Shown: positions 15,392 through 23,921 of the stretch, one piece after another
Numbering within the stretch: the first letter of the stretch is position 1
How the letters are laid out: each line of letters starts with the position of its first letter
NCBI RefSeq assembly: GCF_022627955.1
Contig: NZ_JABXGD010000003.1
Span: 310,001-374,000 of the forward strand
Length of the DNA stretch: 64,000 nt
Direction of reading: 5' to 3'
Source: Microbacterium sp. C5A9
GTDB taxonomy: Bacteria; Actinomycetota; Actinomycetes; Actinomycetales; Microbacteriaceae
Notes under the pieces: generated by a model
Told to the model about the DNA's origin: nothing
Databases searched by the model: none
Seen by the model: the letters and a program-made list of their open reading frames with translations, nothing else
Translations under genes and position numbers: made by a program

Positions 15392-16192
15392 TCAGCCGCG
15401 CAGATCTCGGGCGCGCAGCGCGAATGCCGACGCCAGAGCGAAGGCGACCGCGAGACCCCACGTCAGGGCGAGGCCGCCGGGGTCGACGCCCTCGGCGAGC
15501 GGCGACTGCCGATAGACCCAGGCGTAGGGGGAGAGCGCGTTCAGCCAGTCGAGGTCGTCGGACTGCTTCGCCAGCGCCTGCAGGATGTACCCGACCACGG
15601 CGATGCCCGCGCCGGCCCCGGTCGCCCACATGCGGCGGCCGGTCGCGGCGCCGGCCAGCAGGGCCGCGGATGCCGTGAGGAAGGCGAGGCCCGTGAGCGC
15701 GGCGCTCGCCCCGACGATGCGCCAGCCCTCGAGGCCGAGCTCGGACGAGCCGTTCAGCGCCCAGACGACGAGGCCCGAGAAGGCGCCGAGCCAGAGCAGC
15801 CGGACCAGTACTGCGAGCGCCGACTCGAGCGCGTACTGACCACGACCGATGCCGTGTGCGAGGTCGAGTTCGGCGCGTCCGCTCTCCTCGGCACCGGCGA
15901 TGGCCGCAGAACCCCAGATCACGGCGGCGATCGTCAGCAGCAGGAAGCCCATCAACCCGTAGAAAGTGCTCTGGGTGTACCCCGCTCCGCTGGAGATCTG
16001 GTCGTATCCGATCGTCTCGACGAGCTGCTTCGGGAGCGCCGAGATGATGTCCTGCATCTGCCCGTTGCCGCCGATGCTCGGATACAGCGGCAGGTAGAGG
16101 GACAGCACGGCGGCGAGGCCGACCGTCCACCCGAGAAGGCTCCGCCATGAGTCGCGCAGGCTTCGCCGGAACACCGGCAGGGCGCCGTTCAT
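15392..16192 (-). CDS. ABC-2 type exporter permease
   Basis: 266 aa with six hydrophobic segments; starts MNGALPVFRRSLRDSWRSLLGWTVGLAAVLSLYLPLYP as in the two-component exporters of the polyketide/antibiotic export group, where the N-terminal amphipathic helix precedes helix 1. Its start overlaps the ATPase stop by 4 bases. It is the last gene of a TetR-ATPase-permease operon and must work with the ATPase at 16189-17118. Substrate unknown. Confidence 0.88.
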   Translation of the reverse strand: MNGALPVFRRSLRDSWRSLLGWTVGLAAVLSLYLPLYPSIGGNGQMQDIISALPKQLVETIGYDQISSGAGYTQSTFYGLMGFLLLTIAAVIWGSAAIAGAEESGRAELDLAHGIGRGQYALESALAVLVRLLWLGAFSGLVVWALNGSSELGLEGWRIVGASAALTGLAFLTASAALLAGAATGRRMWATGAGAGIAVVGYILQALAKQSDDLDWLNALSPYAWVYRQSPLAEGVDPGGLALTWGLAVAFALASAFALRARDLRG

Positions 16193-17118
16193 CGCTGCAC
16201 CTCCGCGCCGTACAGTCTCAGCACCGACTCCTCGAGATCCGGTTCCTCGACGGTCAGGTCGCGCACCTCGAACGGGGCCAGGGCTTTGATGAACGGATCG
16301 ATCGCGCCGTCGATCGTCCCCGACAGGCGCAGGATGCCGTCGGCATCCTGCACCTCGAGACCCGTGAGCCCCGGAACCCGATCGAAATCGGCGCGGGCCG
16401 CGGCGGCGTCCGTCGTCGCGAGCTCGGCGCGCACCCGGCGGATCGACCCCAGGCGCAGCGAGGCGACGTCGCCGTCGGCGACCACCCGTCCGTTCGCGAG
16501 CACCGCGACCTCGTCGGCGGCCTGCTGGATCTCGCTCAGCACGTGCGAGCTCAGCAGCACGGTCTGTCCGGCATCCTTCGCCTCGCGCACCATCTGCAGG
16601 AACTCCCGCTGTACCAGGGGATCGAGCCCGCTGGTGGGTTCGTCGAGGATCAGCAGCTCCGGCCGGTGCATGAACGCCTGGATGAGCCCGACCTTCTGCT
16701 TGTTGCCCTTCGACAGCGTGCGCACGGGGCGGGAGAGGTCGAGTCCGAGACGGTCGGCGAGGTCGCGGGCGGTGCGCAGGGTGGCGGCCGAGTCGCGCGT
16801 GCCCGAGACCTGGGCGTAGAACGACAGGGTGCGGTGCCCGCTCGCCCGGCCTTCGAGGTGCAGCTCGCCCGGCACGTAGCCGATGCGACGTCGCAGGGCG
16901 GCGCCGCCGTGACGAGGGTCCTCACCGAGGATGCGCACGGTGCCCGACGAGGGGCGGATGATGTCGACGAGCGTGCGCAGCGTCGTCGTCTTCCCCGCGC
17001 CGTTCGGGCCGATGAGCCCGAAGACGGTGCCTGGTCGCACGTGCAGGTCGAGCTCGTGCACCGCGACGCGGCTGCCGTAGCGCTTGTGCAGACGGTCGAT
17101 CTCGATGGTGTCGGTCAT
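16189..17118 (-). CDS. ABC exporter ATP-binding protein
   Basis: 309 aa. Walker A GLIGPNGAGKTTTL (about 33-46), signature LSKGNKQKVGLI, Walker B LLILDEPTSGLDP, and switch His in LSSHVLSE are all seen. LSKGN instead of LSGGQ is usual in the BcrA-like group. C-terminal ~90 residues form the regulatory domain common to exporters. Four-base overlaps on both sides tie it to the TetR regulator upstream and the permease downstream. Confidence 0.92.
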   Translation of the reverse strand: MTDTIEIDRLHKRYGSRVAVHELDLHVRPGTVFGLIGPNGAGKTTTLRTLVDIIRPSSGTVRILGEDPRHGGAALRRRIGYVPGELHLEGRASGHRTLSFYAQVSGTRDSAATLRTARDLADRLGLDLSRPVRTLSKGNKQKVGLIQAFMHRPELLILDEPTSGLDPLVQREFLQMVREAKDAGQTVLLSSHVLSEIQQAADEVAVLANGRVVADGDVASLRLGSIRRVRAELATTDAAAARADFDRVPGLTGLEVQDADGILRLSGTIDGAIDPFIKALAPFEVRDLTVEEPDLEESVLRLYGAEVQR

Positions 17119-17771
17119 GATGCGTCTCCTTCCGTGGTGGGTGCCTCCGTGGCGAGTGCGCCACGAGCGCCGTCGAGCAGCGCGGTCGTCGCGTAGATGC
17201 CGTGTGTCAGAAGCTCGAGGGTCGGCAGCGTGGTGCGGATCAGGCCCGCGGGGCTCAGCTGATCGGTGCCCAGGGCGCGCGCGATCTGGGTACGCATCAC
17301 GACCGGGCCGAGGCCGATCAGGGTCACGAGCAGCGTGGTCATCTCGAGGTCGCTCATCGGCTCGAGCATGCCCGCGGCGCGCTGCTCGTCGAGCACGTCG
17401 CGCGTGCTGGCGAGGAAGCTGTCGAAGAGCCGATCGGCGGCGGGCGAGCCGTCGACGAGCATGCGCGACAGGTAGTCGATGTAGGGGCCGTAGCGGTCGA
17501 GGTCATGCAGGGCGGTACGGATGCGATCGCGGGTCGGCGCCTGGATGAGGTCGTGCTCCTCGTCGGTGAAGACCCCGACCACGTGCTCGTCGCACTCGGT
17601 GCGCAGGGCGTTCTTGTCGCCGAAGTGATGGACGATCAGCGCGGGGCTCACGCCGGCCTCCTTGGCGATGCCGCGCATGCTCGCGCCGTCGTACCCGTCG
17701 CGAGCGAAGGCGACGATGGCCGTGTCGCGAATTCGGGCCCGAGCGGTGAGATCATCCGAAGCTGAACGCAT
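17115..17771 (-). CDS. TetR-family repressor of the adjacent ABC exporter
   Basis: 218 aa. TetR HTH at residues about 8-55 (RARIRDTAIVAFARDGYDGASMRGIAKEAGVSPALIVHHFGDKNALR); the rest is a helical ligand-binding domain. The start at 17771 is chosen because the minus strand carries TTGACA (17807-17802), 17 bp, TAGTCT (17784-17779) and then exactly 7 nt to this ATG, giving a leaderless mRNA; the in-frame ATG at 17789 lies inside the promoter. Two similar palindromes cover the promoter, so it almost certainly represses its own operon. Confidence 0.92.
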   Translation of the reverse strand: MRSASDDLTARARIRDTAIVAFARDGYDGASMRGIAKEAGVSPALIVHHFGDKNALRTECDEHVVGVFTDEEHDLIQAPTRDRIRTALHDLDRYGPYIDYLSRMLVDGSPAADRLFDSFLASTRDVLDEQRAAGMLEPMSDLEMTTLLVTLIGLGPVVMRTQIARALGTDQLSPAGLIRTTLPTLELLTHGIYATTALLDGARGALATEAPTTEGDAS

Positions 17772-17797
17772 GTACAGGAGACTAAACATATGTTCAG
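17762..17797. promoter_or_regulatory. Promoter and twin operator of the TetR-ABC operon
   Basis: CTAAACATATGTTCAG (17782-17797) is a 16-bp palindrome with one mismatched pair, lying in the 17-bp spacer and -10 of the TTGACA/TAGTCT promoter. A second, weaker copy CTGAACGCATGTACAG (17762-17777) lies exactly 20 bp away over the start codon. Confidence 0.75.
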
Positions 17798-17831
17798 CCT
17801 GTGTCAAGAGGCGGCGCTCTAGCCTGGAGGG

Positions 17832-18974
17832 GTGGACTTCCCTTACAGCCGCCTGCGCCGCTGGCCCGACGTCGAGGCCGACAACCTGCAGGCCCACGAC
17901 GCGACCGACGCTCTGCTCGTCGAGCGCGCGCTGTCTCTCGGGATCGACGGGCGGGAGGTCGCGGTCATCGGCGACGAGTACGGCGCGATCACCCTCGCGC
18001 TGACGGATGCCGGACTCGACGGCATCCGCGTGCACCAGGACCTCGCGACCGGACGCCGCGCGCTCGCTCGCAACGCCGACGAGCTCGGGCTCGCCGGATT
18101 CTCATCGCACGAGCTCGATGCATCGCTGCTCGACGGTGCCCGGCTCGTGCTGCTGCAGCTGCCCAAGGCGCTCGCCGAACTCGAGGAGATCGCCGACGCC
18201 GTGGCCCGCTGGGCGGCGCCCGATGTGGTGCTCGTCGCGGGTGGCCGTGTGAAGCACATGACCATCGCGCAGAACGAGGTGCTCGGACGCAGCTTCGGGC
18301 AGGTGCAGGCCAAGCTGGCCGAACGCAAGTCCCGCCTGGTCGTGGCGTCGGAGCCGAAAGAGGTGCCGGTCACGCCTCCATTTCCGGTGACGGCGCAGCA
18401 CGACGGGCTGACGCTTGTCGCACACGGCGGCGCGTTCGCGGGCGCACGTCTCGACATCGGCACACGAGTGCTGCTCGGGGTGCTCCGCGCCGAGGACTCG
18501 CCACTCGGCCCGGGTGCGCCCGCTGAGCAGTCGGGCCCTGGTCCGATCGTCGTCGACCTGGGCTGCGGAACCGGCGCGCTCGCCGCGTCGTACGCGCTCG
18601 GTCACCCGGAGGCGCAGGTCGTCGCCACTGATCGGTCGGCCGCGGCCGTCGCCTCCGCCCGCGGCACGATGATCGCGAACGGGATCGCCGACCGCGTCGC
18701 CGTCATGCACGACGACGCAGGATCCGAGCTCGCCGACGCGAGTGCCGACGTCGTGCTGCTCAACCCGCCGTTCCACCTCGGCAGCAGTGTGCACACCGGC
18801 GCGGCGACGCGTCTGTTCGAGGCCGCAGCCCGCATCCTCCGCCCCGGCGGCGCGCTCTTCACGGTCTACAACTCGTCGCTCGGATATCGCGCCGAGGTGA
18901 CGCGCCTCGTCGGCCCCACCGAGCAGGTCGAGCGCACTCCGAAGTTCACGGTGGCGCGCAGCATCCGGCGCTGA
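17832..18974 (+). CDS. RlmG/RsmC-type rRNA guanine-N2 methyltransferase
   Basis: 380 aa, GTG start. Two-domain layout of the RsmC/RlmG family: a degenerate N-terminal Rossmann domain (first ~190 residues, no GxGxG) and a C-terminal active SAM domain with VVDLGCGTG (motif I, around 238-246) and NPPFH (motif IV, around 314-318), the signature of N2-guanine methylation. FHLGSSVHTGAATRLFEAAARILRPGGALFTVYNS follows the family pattern. Acts on large- or small-subunit rRNA; which position is not decidable here. TAGCCT at 17820-17825 lies 6 nt before the GTG, with GGAGGG between. Confidence 0.88.
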   Translation: MDFPYSRLRRWPDVEADNLQAHDATDALLVERALSLGIDGREVAVIGDEYGAITLALTDAGLDGIRVHQDLATGRRALARNADELGLAGFSSHELDASLLDGARLVLLQLPKALAELEEIADAVARWAAPDVVLVAGGRVKHMTIAQNEVLGRSFGQVQAKLAERKSRLVVASEPKEVPVTPPFPVTAQHDGLTLVAHGGAFAGARLDIGTRVLLGVLRAEDSPLGPGAPAEQSGPGPIVVDLGCGTGALAASYALGHPEAQVVATDRSAAAVASARGTMIANGIADRVAVMHDDAGSELADASADVVLLNPPFHLGSSVHTGAATRLFEAAARILRPGGALFTVYNSSLGYRAEVTRLVGPTEQVERTPKFTVARSIRR

Positions 18975-19339
18975 CGGGCCCCGTCGACAAGGGCGACGGA
19001 CCGTCGCCACGCCCGGCCGTGGGCGCGTGGCCGAAACCCGCGCAATCCCCCGGTCAGCCGTGGAAACTGAACGACGATCGGAATGGCGGATTTGCCCCTG
19101 ACCGGCCATTTCGTTACGTTGGTCTGCGGGCCTGACGGTCCGAAGACCAGTCCGCGGCCACGTCCTTCTTTCGATGAGCTGTGCTGCGAAGAGGCGTGGG
19201 CGTACGGTCGATGCTCTATCGCGGCGGATCCGAAATCCGCCGTCCGCGCCGCCACAGCATGCACTCGAAACGGCCCTGAGATCATCACCCGGGCGTAACC
19301 GAAGCAGGCTCAGCCGCACCGCCGAGCCGCGGGGGAAAC
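18975..19339. other. 365-bp leader region of the glycine betaine transporter
   Basis: Apart from the hairpin at 18992-19008 no gene is supported. The middle part (about 19080-19260) is less GC-rich than the surroundings and must hold the proV promoter. No known riboswitch was recognised. A 71-codon frame at 19083-19298 has no ribosome site or family likeness and is not called. Confidence 0.5.
18992..19008 (+). terminator. Short GC hairpin after the methyltransferase
   Basis: GGCGACG (18992-18998) pairs with CGTCGCC (19002-19008) over 7 bp with a 3-nt loop, 17 bases after the stop. No U-run. Confidence 0.5.
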
Positions 19340-20671
19340 GTGTCCGAAATCGCTCTAGAAGCGCGCAATCTGTACAAGGTGTTCGGCAAGAGTCCGAGCG
19401 CCGCCGTCCGTCGACTGAAGGCCGGTGAGAGCAGAGCCGAGGTCGGCGACGCCGGAACCGCCGCCGTCATCGACGCGAGTTTCACAGTCAACAAGGGCGA
19501 GATCTTCGTGATCATGGGGCTCTCCGGCTCCGGCAAGTCCACCATCATCCGCATGCTCAACGGCCTGCACGAGGCATCCGACGGTTCGGTCGTCGTGAAC
19601 GGCGACTCGATCACCGGCATCCCCGCCGGCCGGCTCCGCGAGATCCGCCGCGACCGCATCTCGATGGTCTTCCAGCACTTCGCACTGCTGCCGCACCGCA
19701 CGGTCGCCGCGAACGTCGCCTACCCCCTCGAGCTGAAGGGCGTCGGCAAGGCCGAGCGTCTGAAGAAGGCCGAGGAGATCCTGTCTCTGGTCGGCCTCGA
19801 GGGTCAGGCCGAGAAGCTGCCGTCCGAGCTCTCCGGTGGCATGCAGCAGCGCGTCGGCATCGCCCGCGCCCTCGCCGCCGACACCGACATCCTGCTGATG
19901 GACGAGGCGTTCAGCGCCCTCGACCCGCTGATCCGTCGCGAGATGCAGGAGCAGCTGCTCGAGCTGCAGGAGAAGTTCCAGAAGACCATCGTGTTCATCA
20001 CGCACGACCTCAACGAGGCCATGTTCCTGGGCGACCGCATCGCGGTGATGCGCGACGGCCGCATCGTGCAGATCGGCACGCCGGAGGACATCCTGACCGA
20101 CCCGGCGAACGACTACGTCGAGCAGTTCGTGCAGGACGTCGATCGTGCGCGCGTGCTCACCGCCGGCAACGTCATGGAGCGTCCGCGCCCCGTCGTCGCC
20201 GAGACCGCGGGACCCCGCACGGCCCTGCGCCAGATGCGCGACGCGTTCATGTCGGCGACCTATGTCACCGGTCGCGACCGCCGACTGCTCGGCATCGTCA
20301 CCGACCGTGACGCGGTCAAGCTCGTGCGCAAGGGCGTCTCGACCCTCGACTCGATCCTCAAGCCCGTGCCGCAGAGCGTGAGCGAGGACGAGGTCCTCAT
20401 GAACCTCTTCATCCCCTCGGTCGAGTCGCCGCTGCCGCTCGCGGTGGTGGATGCCTCGGGTCGCCTGACCGGCGTCATCCCGCGCATCACCCTGCTCGCC
20501 GCCCTGGGCCCCGGCCCCGGCGCGACCGGCGAGCTCACCCTGCCGCTCCTGCCGATGCCGCAGGCCGAGATCGATGCCGTCCTCGACGACGGATGGACGG
20601 CCGACTCCCCGGCCGAGCGAGCAGCGCAGCACCGAGACGAAACGCAGACGACCACGGAGGAGGTGCGCTGA
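19340..20671 (+). CDS. proV: Glycine betaine/proline ABC importer, ATP-binding protein
   Basis: 443 aa, GTG start after CGGGGGAAAC. Walker A MGLSGSGKSTI, signature LSGGMQQRVGIA and Walker B ILLMDEAFSALDP are complete; the insert before Walker A (FGKSPSAAVRRLKAGESRAEVGDAGTAAVIDASF) is typical of ProV/OpuAA. The C-terminal ~130 residues are a CBS pair (TALRQMRDAFMSATYVTGRDRRLLGIVTDRDAV... SPLPLAVVDASGRLTGVIPR), which gates transport by ionic strength in OpuA. Energises uptake of osmoprotectants. TGA overlaps the permease ATG. Confidence 0.95.
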   Translation: MSEIALEARNLYKVFGKSPSAAVRRLKAGESRAEVGDAGTAAVIDASFTVNKGEIFVIMGLSGSGKSTIIRMLNGLHEASDGSVVVNGDSITGIPAGRLREIRRDRISMVFQHFALLPHRTVAANVAYPLELKGVGKAERLKKAEEILSLVGLEGQAEKLPSELSGGMQQRVGIARALAADTDILLMDEAFSALDPLIRREMQEQLLELQEKFQKTIVFITHDLNEAMFLGDRIAVMRDGRIVQIGTPEDILTDPANDYVEQFVQDVDRARVLTAGNVMERPRPVVAETAGPRTALRQMRDAFMSATYVTGRDRRLLGIVTDRDAVKLVRKGVSTLDSILKPVPQSVSEDEVLMNLFIPSVESPLPLAVVDASGRLTGVIPRITLLAALGPGPGATGELTLPLLPMPQAEIDAVLDDGWTADSPAERAAQHRDETQTTTEEVR

Positions 20672-21630
20672 TGGACGGATTCCGCCTTCCCCTCGGAAGC
20701 TGGGTCGCCTCGGGCGTCGACTGGATCAAGACCAATCTCGACGGCCTTCTCGATGTGATCTCGCTCATCGTGACCTCGCTCGTCGAGGGACTCACGTTCC
20801 TGCTGCTGCTGCCGTACTTCTACGTCGTGATCGTCATCGCCGCGCTCATCGCGTGGCTGGTGCGCTCGTGGCAGCTCGCGATCGGCACGGTCGTGTCGTT
20901 CACGCTGATCGTCGCGATGGGGCTGTGGGTGCCCGCGATGCAGACGCTCGCGCTCGTGCTCGTCGCGGCTCTCGTCGCGGTGCTCATCGCGATCCCGCTC
21001 GGCATCTGGTCGGCGCGCAACGCCACCGTGCGAGCGGTGCTCAAGCCGGTGCTCGACTTCATGCAGACGATGCCGGCGTTCGTGTACCTGATCCCCGCGA
21101 TCGTGTTCTTCAGCATCGGCGTCGTCCCCGGTCTCGTCGCCACGGTGATCTTCGCGCTGCCTCCGGGCGTGCGCCTCACCGAGCTCGGCATCCGCGGAGT
21201 CGACTCCGAGACCGTCGAAGCCGGACAGGCCTTCGGTGCGAAGCCGGGGCAGATCCTGCGCGGCATCCAGCTGCCGCTGGCCATGCCCACCATCCTCGCC
21301 GGAGTCAACCAGGTCATCATGCTCGCGCTGTCGATGGCTGTCATCGCCGGCATGGCGGGCGCCGACGGCCTCGGAAAGATGGTCGTCGAGGCGATCTCGA
21401 CCGTCAACATCGCCAAGGGAGTCGAGGCCGGTCTCGGCGTCGTGCTCATCGCGGTCTTCCTCGACCGCGTCACCGCGGCGCTCGGCACGCTCGGCCGCAA
21501 CCCGGGCTCGCTGCTCGCGCTGATCAACACCCGTCGTGCGCAGCAGCGTGCGGCCGCGGCGGTCGCGCCGACGGCATCCGCTGCCGAGACGACGGCGGTC
21601 GCCGAGGAGAAGGAGCTTCAGAATGCGTAA
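20671..21630 (+). CDS. proW: Glycine betaine/proline ABC importer, permease
   Basis: 319 aa. Six to seven hydrophobic segments with the binding-protein-dependent permease loop GVDSETVEAGQAFGAKPGQILRGIQLPLAMPTILAG (EAA motif, contacts ProV). The PAFVYLIPAIVFFSIGVVPGLVATVIFALPP stretch is diagnostic of ProW/OpuAB. The Ala/Glu-rich tail overlaps the start of the binding-protein gene by 8 bases. GGAGGAGGTGCG precedes the ATG. Confidence 0.95.
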   Translation: MDGFRLPLGSWVASGVDWIKTNLDGLLDVISLIVTSLVEGLTFLLLLPYFYVVIVIAALIAWLVRSWQLAIGTVVSFTLIVAMGLWVPAMQTLALVLVAALVAVLIAIPLGIWSARNATVRAVLKPVLDFMQTMPAFVYLIPAIVFFSIGVVPGLVATVIFALPPGVRLTELGIRGVDSETVEAGQAFGAKPGQILRGIQLPLAMPTILAGVNQVIMLALSMAVIAGMAGADGLGKMVVEAISTVNIAKGVEAGLGVVLIAVFLDRVTAALGTLGRNPGSLLALINTRRAQQRAAAAVAPTASAAETTAVAEEKELQNA

Positions 21631-22543
21631 GAACAGGATCATCTCGCTCGCGGCGCTCGGCGCCGTGGCATCCCTCGCGCTCGCCGGTTGTGCGAGCGAC
21701 GGCGCCGGCGGCACCACCGAGTTCGGCGGAGGGTCGAGCGGCGGTGGCGGCGACAAGGGCACGATCACGCTCGGCTTCCTTCCGTCGTGGACCGACGGGC
21801 TCAGCACCGCGTACCTGCTGCAGGACCAGCTCGAGAAGGCCGGCTACACGGTCGAGCTCAAGACGCTGACCGAGGCGGGGCCGCTGTACACGGGCCTCGC
21901 GCAGGGCGACGTCGACGTGTTCCCGTCGGCTTGGCCCGAGATCACGCACGCCGAGTACATGAAGACGTACGGCGACAACATCGAGGACCTCGGCACCTAC
22001 TACGACAACGCGAAGCTGACGATCGCGGTGCCCGAGTACACCGACATCGACTCGATCGACGAGCTCGCGGCGGCGTCCAGCCAGTTCAACGGCAAGATCT
22101 ACGGGATCGAGCCGGGTGCCGGCCTCACCGGGCAGACCCAGAAGATGATGCCCGAGTACGGCCTCGACAGCTCGTACGAGCTCGTCACCTCCTCGACCGC
22201 CGCGATGCTCACCGAGCTGAAGTCGGCGACCGAGAAGCAGGAGGACATCGTCGTGACGCTGTGGCGTCCGTTCTGGGCCAACGACGCCTTCCCGGTGAAG
22301 GACCTCGAAGACCCGAAGGGCGCGATGGGCGAGGCCGAGGGGCTGCACTTCCTCGGCACCAAGGGCTTCGCGGAGGAGTTCCCCGAGGCGGCCGCGCTGA
22401 TCGAGCAGATCAAGCTCGACGACGCGCAGTACGGGTCGCTCGAGGACCTGGTCGTCAACGAGTACGGCGAGGGCCGCGAGGCCGAAGCCGTGGATGCCTG
22501 GCTCGAGGAGCACGGCGGCGAGTTCGACTGGGTGGTCGACTGA
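21623..22543 (+). CDS. proX: Glycine betaine-binding lipoprotein
   Basis: 306 aa. Lipoprotein signal with lipobox LALAGC (Cys23), then a Gly/Ser-rich linker. The mature part is a ProX/OpuAC-type fold: ITLGFLPSWTDGLSTAYLLQDQLEKAGYTVEL, DVDVFPSAWPEITHAEYM, GLTGQTQKMMPEYGL, and VVTLWRPFWANDAFPVKDLEDP, with Trp and Tyr residues in positions expected for the aromatic cage that holds the trimethylammonium group. Anchored outside the membrane and delivers betaine-type osmolytes to ProVW. Confidence 0.94.
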   Translation: MRKNRIISLAALGAVASLALAGCASDGAGGTTEFGGGSSGGGGDKGTITLGFLPSWTDGLSTAYLLQDQLEKAGYTVELKTLTEAGPLYTGLAQGDVDVFPSAWPEITHAEYMKTYGDNIEDLGTYYDNAKLTIAVPEYTDIDSIDELAAASSQFNGKIYGIEPGAGLTGQTQKMMPEYGLDSSYELVTSSTAAMLTELKSATEKQEDIVVTLWRPFWANDAFPVKDLEDPKGAMGEAEGLHFLGTKGFAEEFPEAAALIEQIKLDDAQYGSLEDLVVNEYGEGREAEAVDAWLEEHGGEFDWVVD

Positions 22544-22595
22544 CTCGACGCTGATCGCCCCGCGTCGCTCGCCGCGCGTGGGGCGGGCATCTCGC

Positions 22596-22634
22596 CGATG
22601 GGCGGAGGATCTGTGGAGGATCCTCCGCCCATCG
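22596..22634 (+). terminator. Strong hairpin terminator of proVWX
   Basis: Perfect 16-bp arms, 22596-22611 (CGATGGGCGGAGGATC) and 22619-22634, with a 7-nt loop; 52 bases after the proX stop. No U-run, as is usual in high-GC actinobacteria. Confidence 0.85.
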
Positions 22635-22689
22635 CCGTGTTCGCCGCCTGACGCGTGTGCGCGGGCGCCGCAGACGCCCGCGACTAGGG

Positions 22690-22700
22690 TTAGGTGCTGT
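22690..22700 (+). promoter_or_regulatory. TTAGGTGCTGT box upstream of the hybrid regulator
   Basis: Shares 10 of 11 bases with TTAGGTTCTGT at 23825-23835 in front of the sugar-binding-protein gene. Both lie in the promoter regions of genes that the hybrid regulator would be expected to control. Candidate half of its operator. Confidence 0.35.
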
Positions 22701-22729
22701 CGAGTTCGAGAGCCCGTGACGGAGGAACG

Positions 22730-23821
22730 ATGCCCGCTGCCGCGCGCCACGATGCGATCCTTCGTGAGCTCGAGATGCGCGGCTCGCTGTCGAGTGCCGC
22801 ACTCGCCGCGCGACTCGGGGTGACGCCCATGACGCTGTGGCGTGACCTCGTCACCCTCGAAGGACGCGGTCTCCTCGTGCGCGTGCACGGAGGGGCGATC
22901 TCGCCGGCTGTCGCGCAGCAGCAGTCCCGCGATGCCGATCGGGGTACCGCCAGGCCGCGTCCGGTGGCGACGATCGGAATGATCGTCCCGACCACCCGCT
23001 ACTACTTCCCCGACGTGATCCGCGGCGCGAGCGAGGCGGCGCACGAAGCCCACTGTCGGCTCGTGGTCGGCGCGTCGAACTACTCCGAGCAGGAGGAGCT
23101 GCGGCAGGCGGAACGGCTGATCGCCAGCGGTGTGGATGCTCTGATGATCACGCCGCAGGACACTCTCGTGCAGGATTCCGCGCTGCATCGGATGCTGTCC
23201 GCGGCGGCCCTTCCCGTGGTGATGGTCGAGAGGTCGGTCGATGACCCGCTCGCAGGAAGGCTCGAGTGGGTGCGCACCGACCACGCGCACGGCGCCGAGG
23301 TCGCCGTGCGCCACCTCGCCGAGCAGGGGCATCTCGGGATCGCACTCGCTGCGCGTCCCGCAGCGACGGTGTCCGGATTGGATACCGGATTCCGGCGTGC
23401 GGTGGCCGCTCTCGGTCCGGCCGCGGGGCGGGCGTTGCGTCGAGATCTCTCGCATCCGCAGATCGGCGACAATGCCAATATCGTCGAACTGCGCGCACTC
23501 CTCGACGACTGCCTTGCGGAGGGGATCACGGCGGCGATCCTGCTCGGCGATGCCGACGCGATGGCGTTCCTCGATCTGGTGCTCGAGCGGGGGCTGCGGG
23601 TGCCGGAGGACTTCGCGGTCGTGGCCTACGACGACGAGGTCGCCGCCTTCGCGACGGTGCCGCTCACCGCCGTGGCGCCGCCGAGGCACGAGCTCGGTCA
23701 CGCGGCACTGCGTCTGTGCGTCGATCGCCTTCGCCAGGCGCCGCGAACCGTTCACGCTCCTGTGCGCATGGCCCTGCTTCCCGCGCTCGTGGTGCGGGAA
23801 TCGACGCTCCGCCTCCTCTGA
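22730..23821 (+). CDS. Hybrid regulator: DeoR-type HTH with LacI-type sugar-binding domain
   Basis: 363 aa, ATG with GGAGGAACG. Residues 1-65 are a DeoR-like winged helix (ARHDAILRELEMRGSLSSAALAARLGVTPMTLWRDLVTLEGRGLLVRVHGGAI), which ends in the VHGGA typical of DeoR. From about 80 on it is a periplasmic-binding-protein-like domain of the LacI/GalR type (ATIGMIVPTTRYYFPDVIRGASEAAHEA ... VVAYDDEVAAFATVPLTAVAPPRHELGHAA). DeoR domains normally carry a phosphosugar sensor and LacI domains a different HTH, so this is an uncommon combination, though known in actinobacteria. Probably controls the sugar ABC locus starting at 23922. Confidence 0.9.
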   Translation: MPAAARHDAILRELEMRGSLSSAALAARLGVTPMTLWRDLVTLEGRGLLVRVHGGAISPAVAQQQSRDADRGTARPRPVATIGMIVPTTRYYFPDVIRGASEAAHEAHCRLVVGASNYSEQEELRQAERLIASGVDALMITPQDTLVQDSALHRMLSAAALPVVMVERSVDDPLAGRLEWVRTDHAHGAEVAVRHLAEQGHLGIALAARPAATVSGLDTGFRRAVAALGPAAGRALRRDLSHPQIGDNANIVELRALLDDCLAEGITAAILLGDADAMAFLDLVLERGLRVPEDFAVVAYDDEVAAFATVPLTAVAPPRHELGHAALRLCVDRLRQAPRTVHAPVRMALLPALVVRESTLRLL

Positions 23822-23824
23822 TTG

Positions 23825-23835
23825 TTAGGTTCTGT
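23825..23835 (+). promoter_or_regulatory. TTAGGTTCTGT box upstream of the sugar-binding-protein gene
   Basis: Part of a 10-bp direct repeat GTTAGGTTCT/GTTAGAAACC beginning at 23824. Matches the box at 22690. Directly follows the regulator stop and precedes the importer genes. Confidence 0.35.
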
Positions 23836-23921
23836 TAGAAACCGGCCCCTGCGGTTGGTGAATCGTGCCGTGTGACGAATGATCGAACTCGCACGGTCAA
23901 CGATTCAAAGGAGAACCAGCG

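Noticed and set aside
19083-19298. 71-codon frame upstream of proV
   Set aside because: No ribosome site, no leaderless box, no signal or family likeness, and lower codon-bias than neighbours.
19355-20632. 425-codon open frame opposite proV
   Set aside because: His/Asp/Arg-rich antisense shadow of a clear ATPase gene; such long antisense frames are normal at this GC content.
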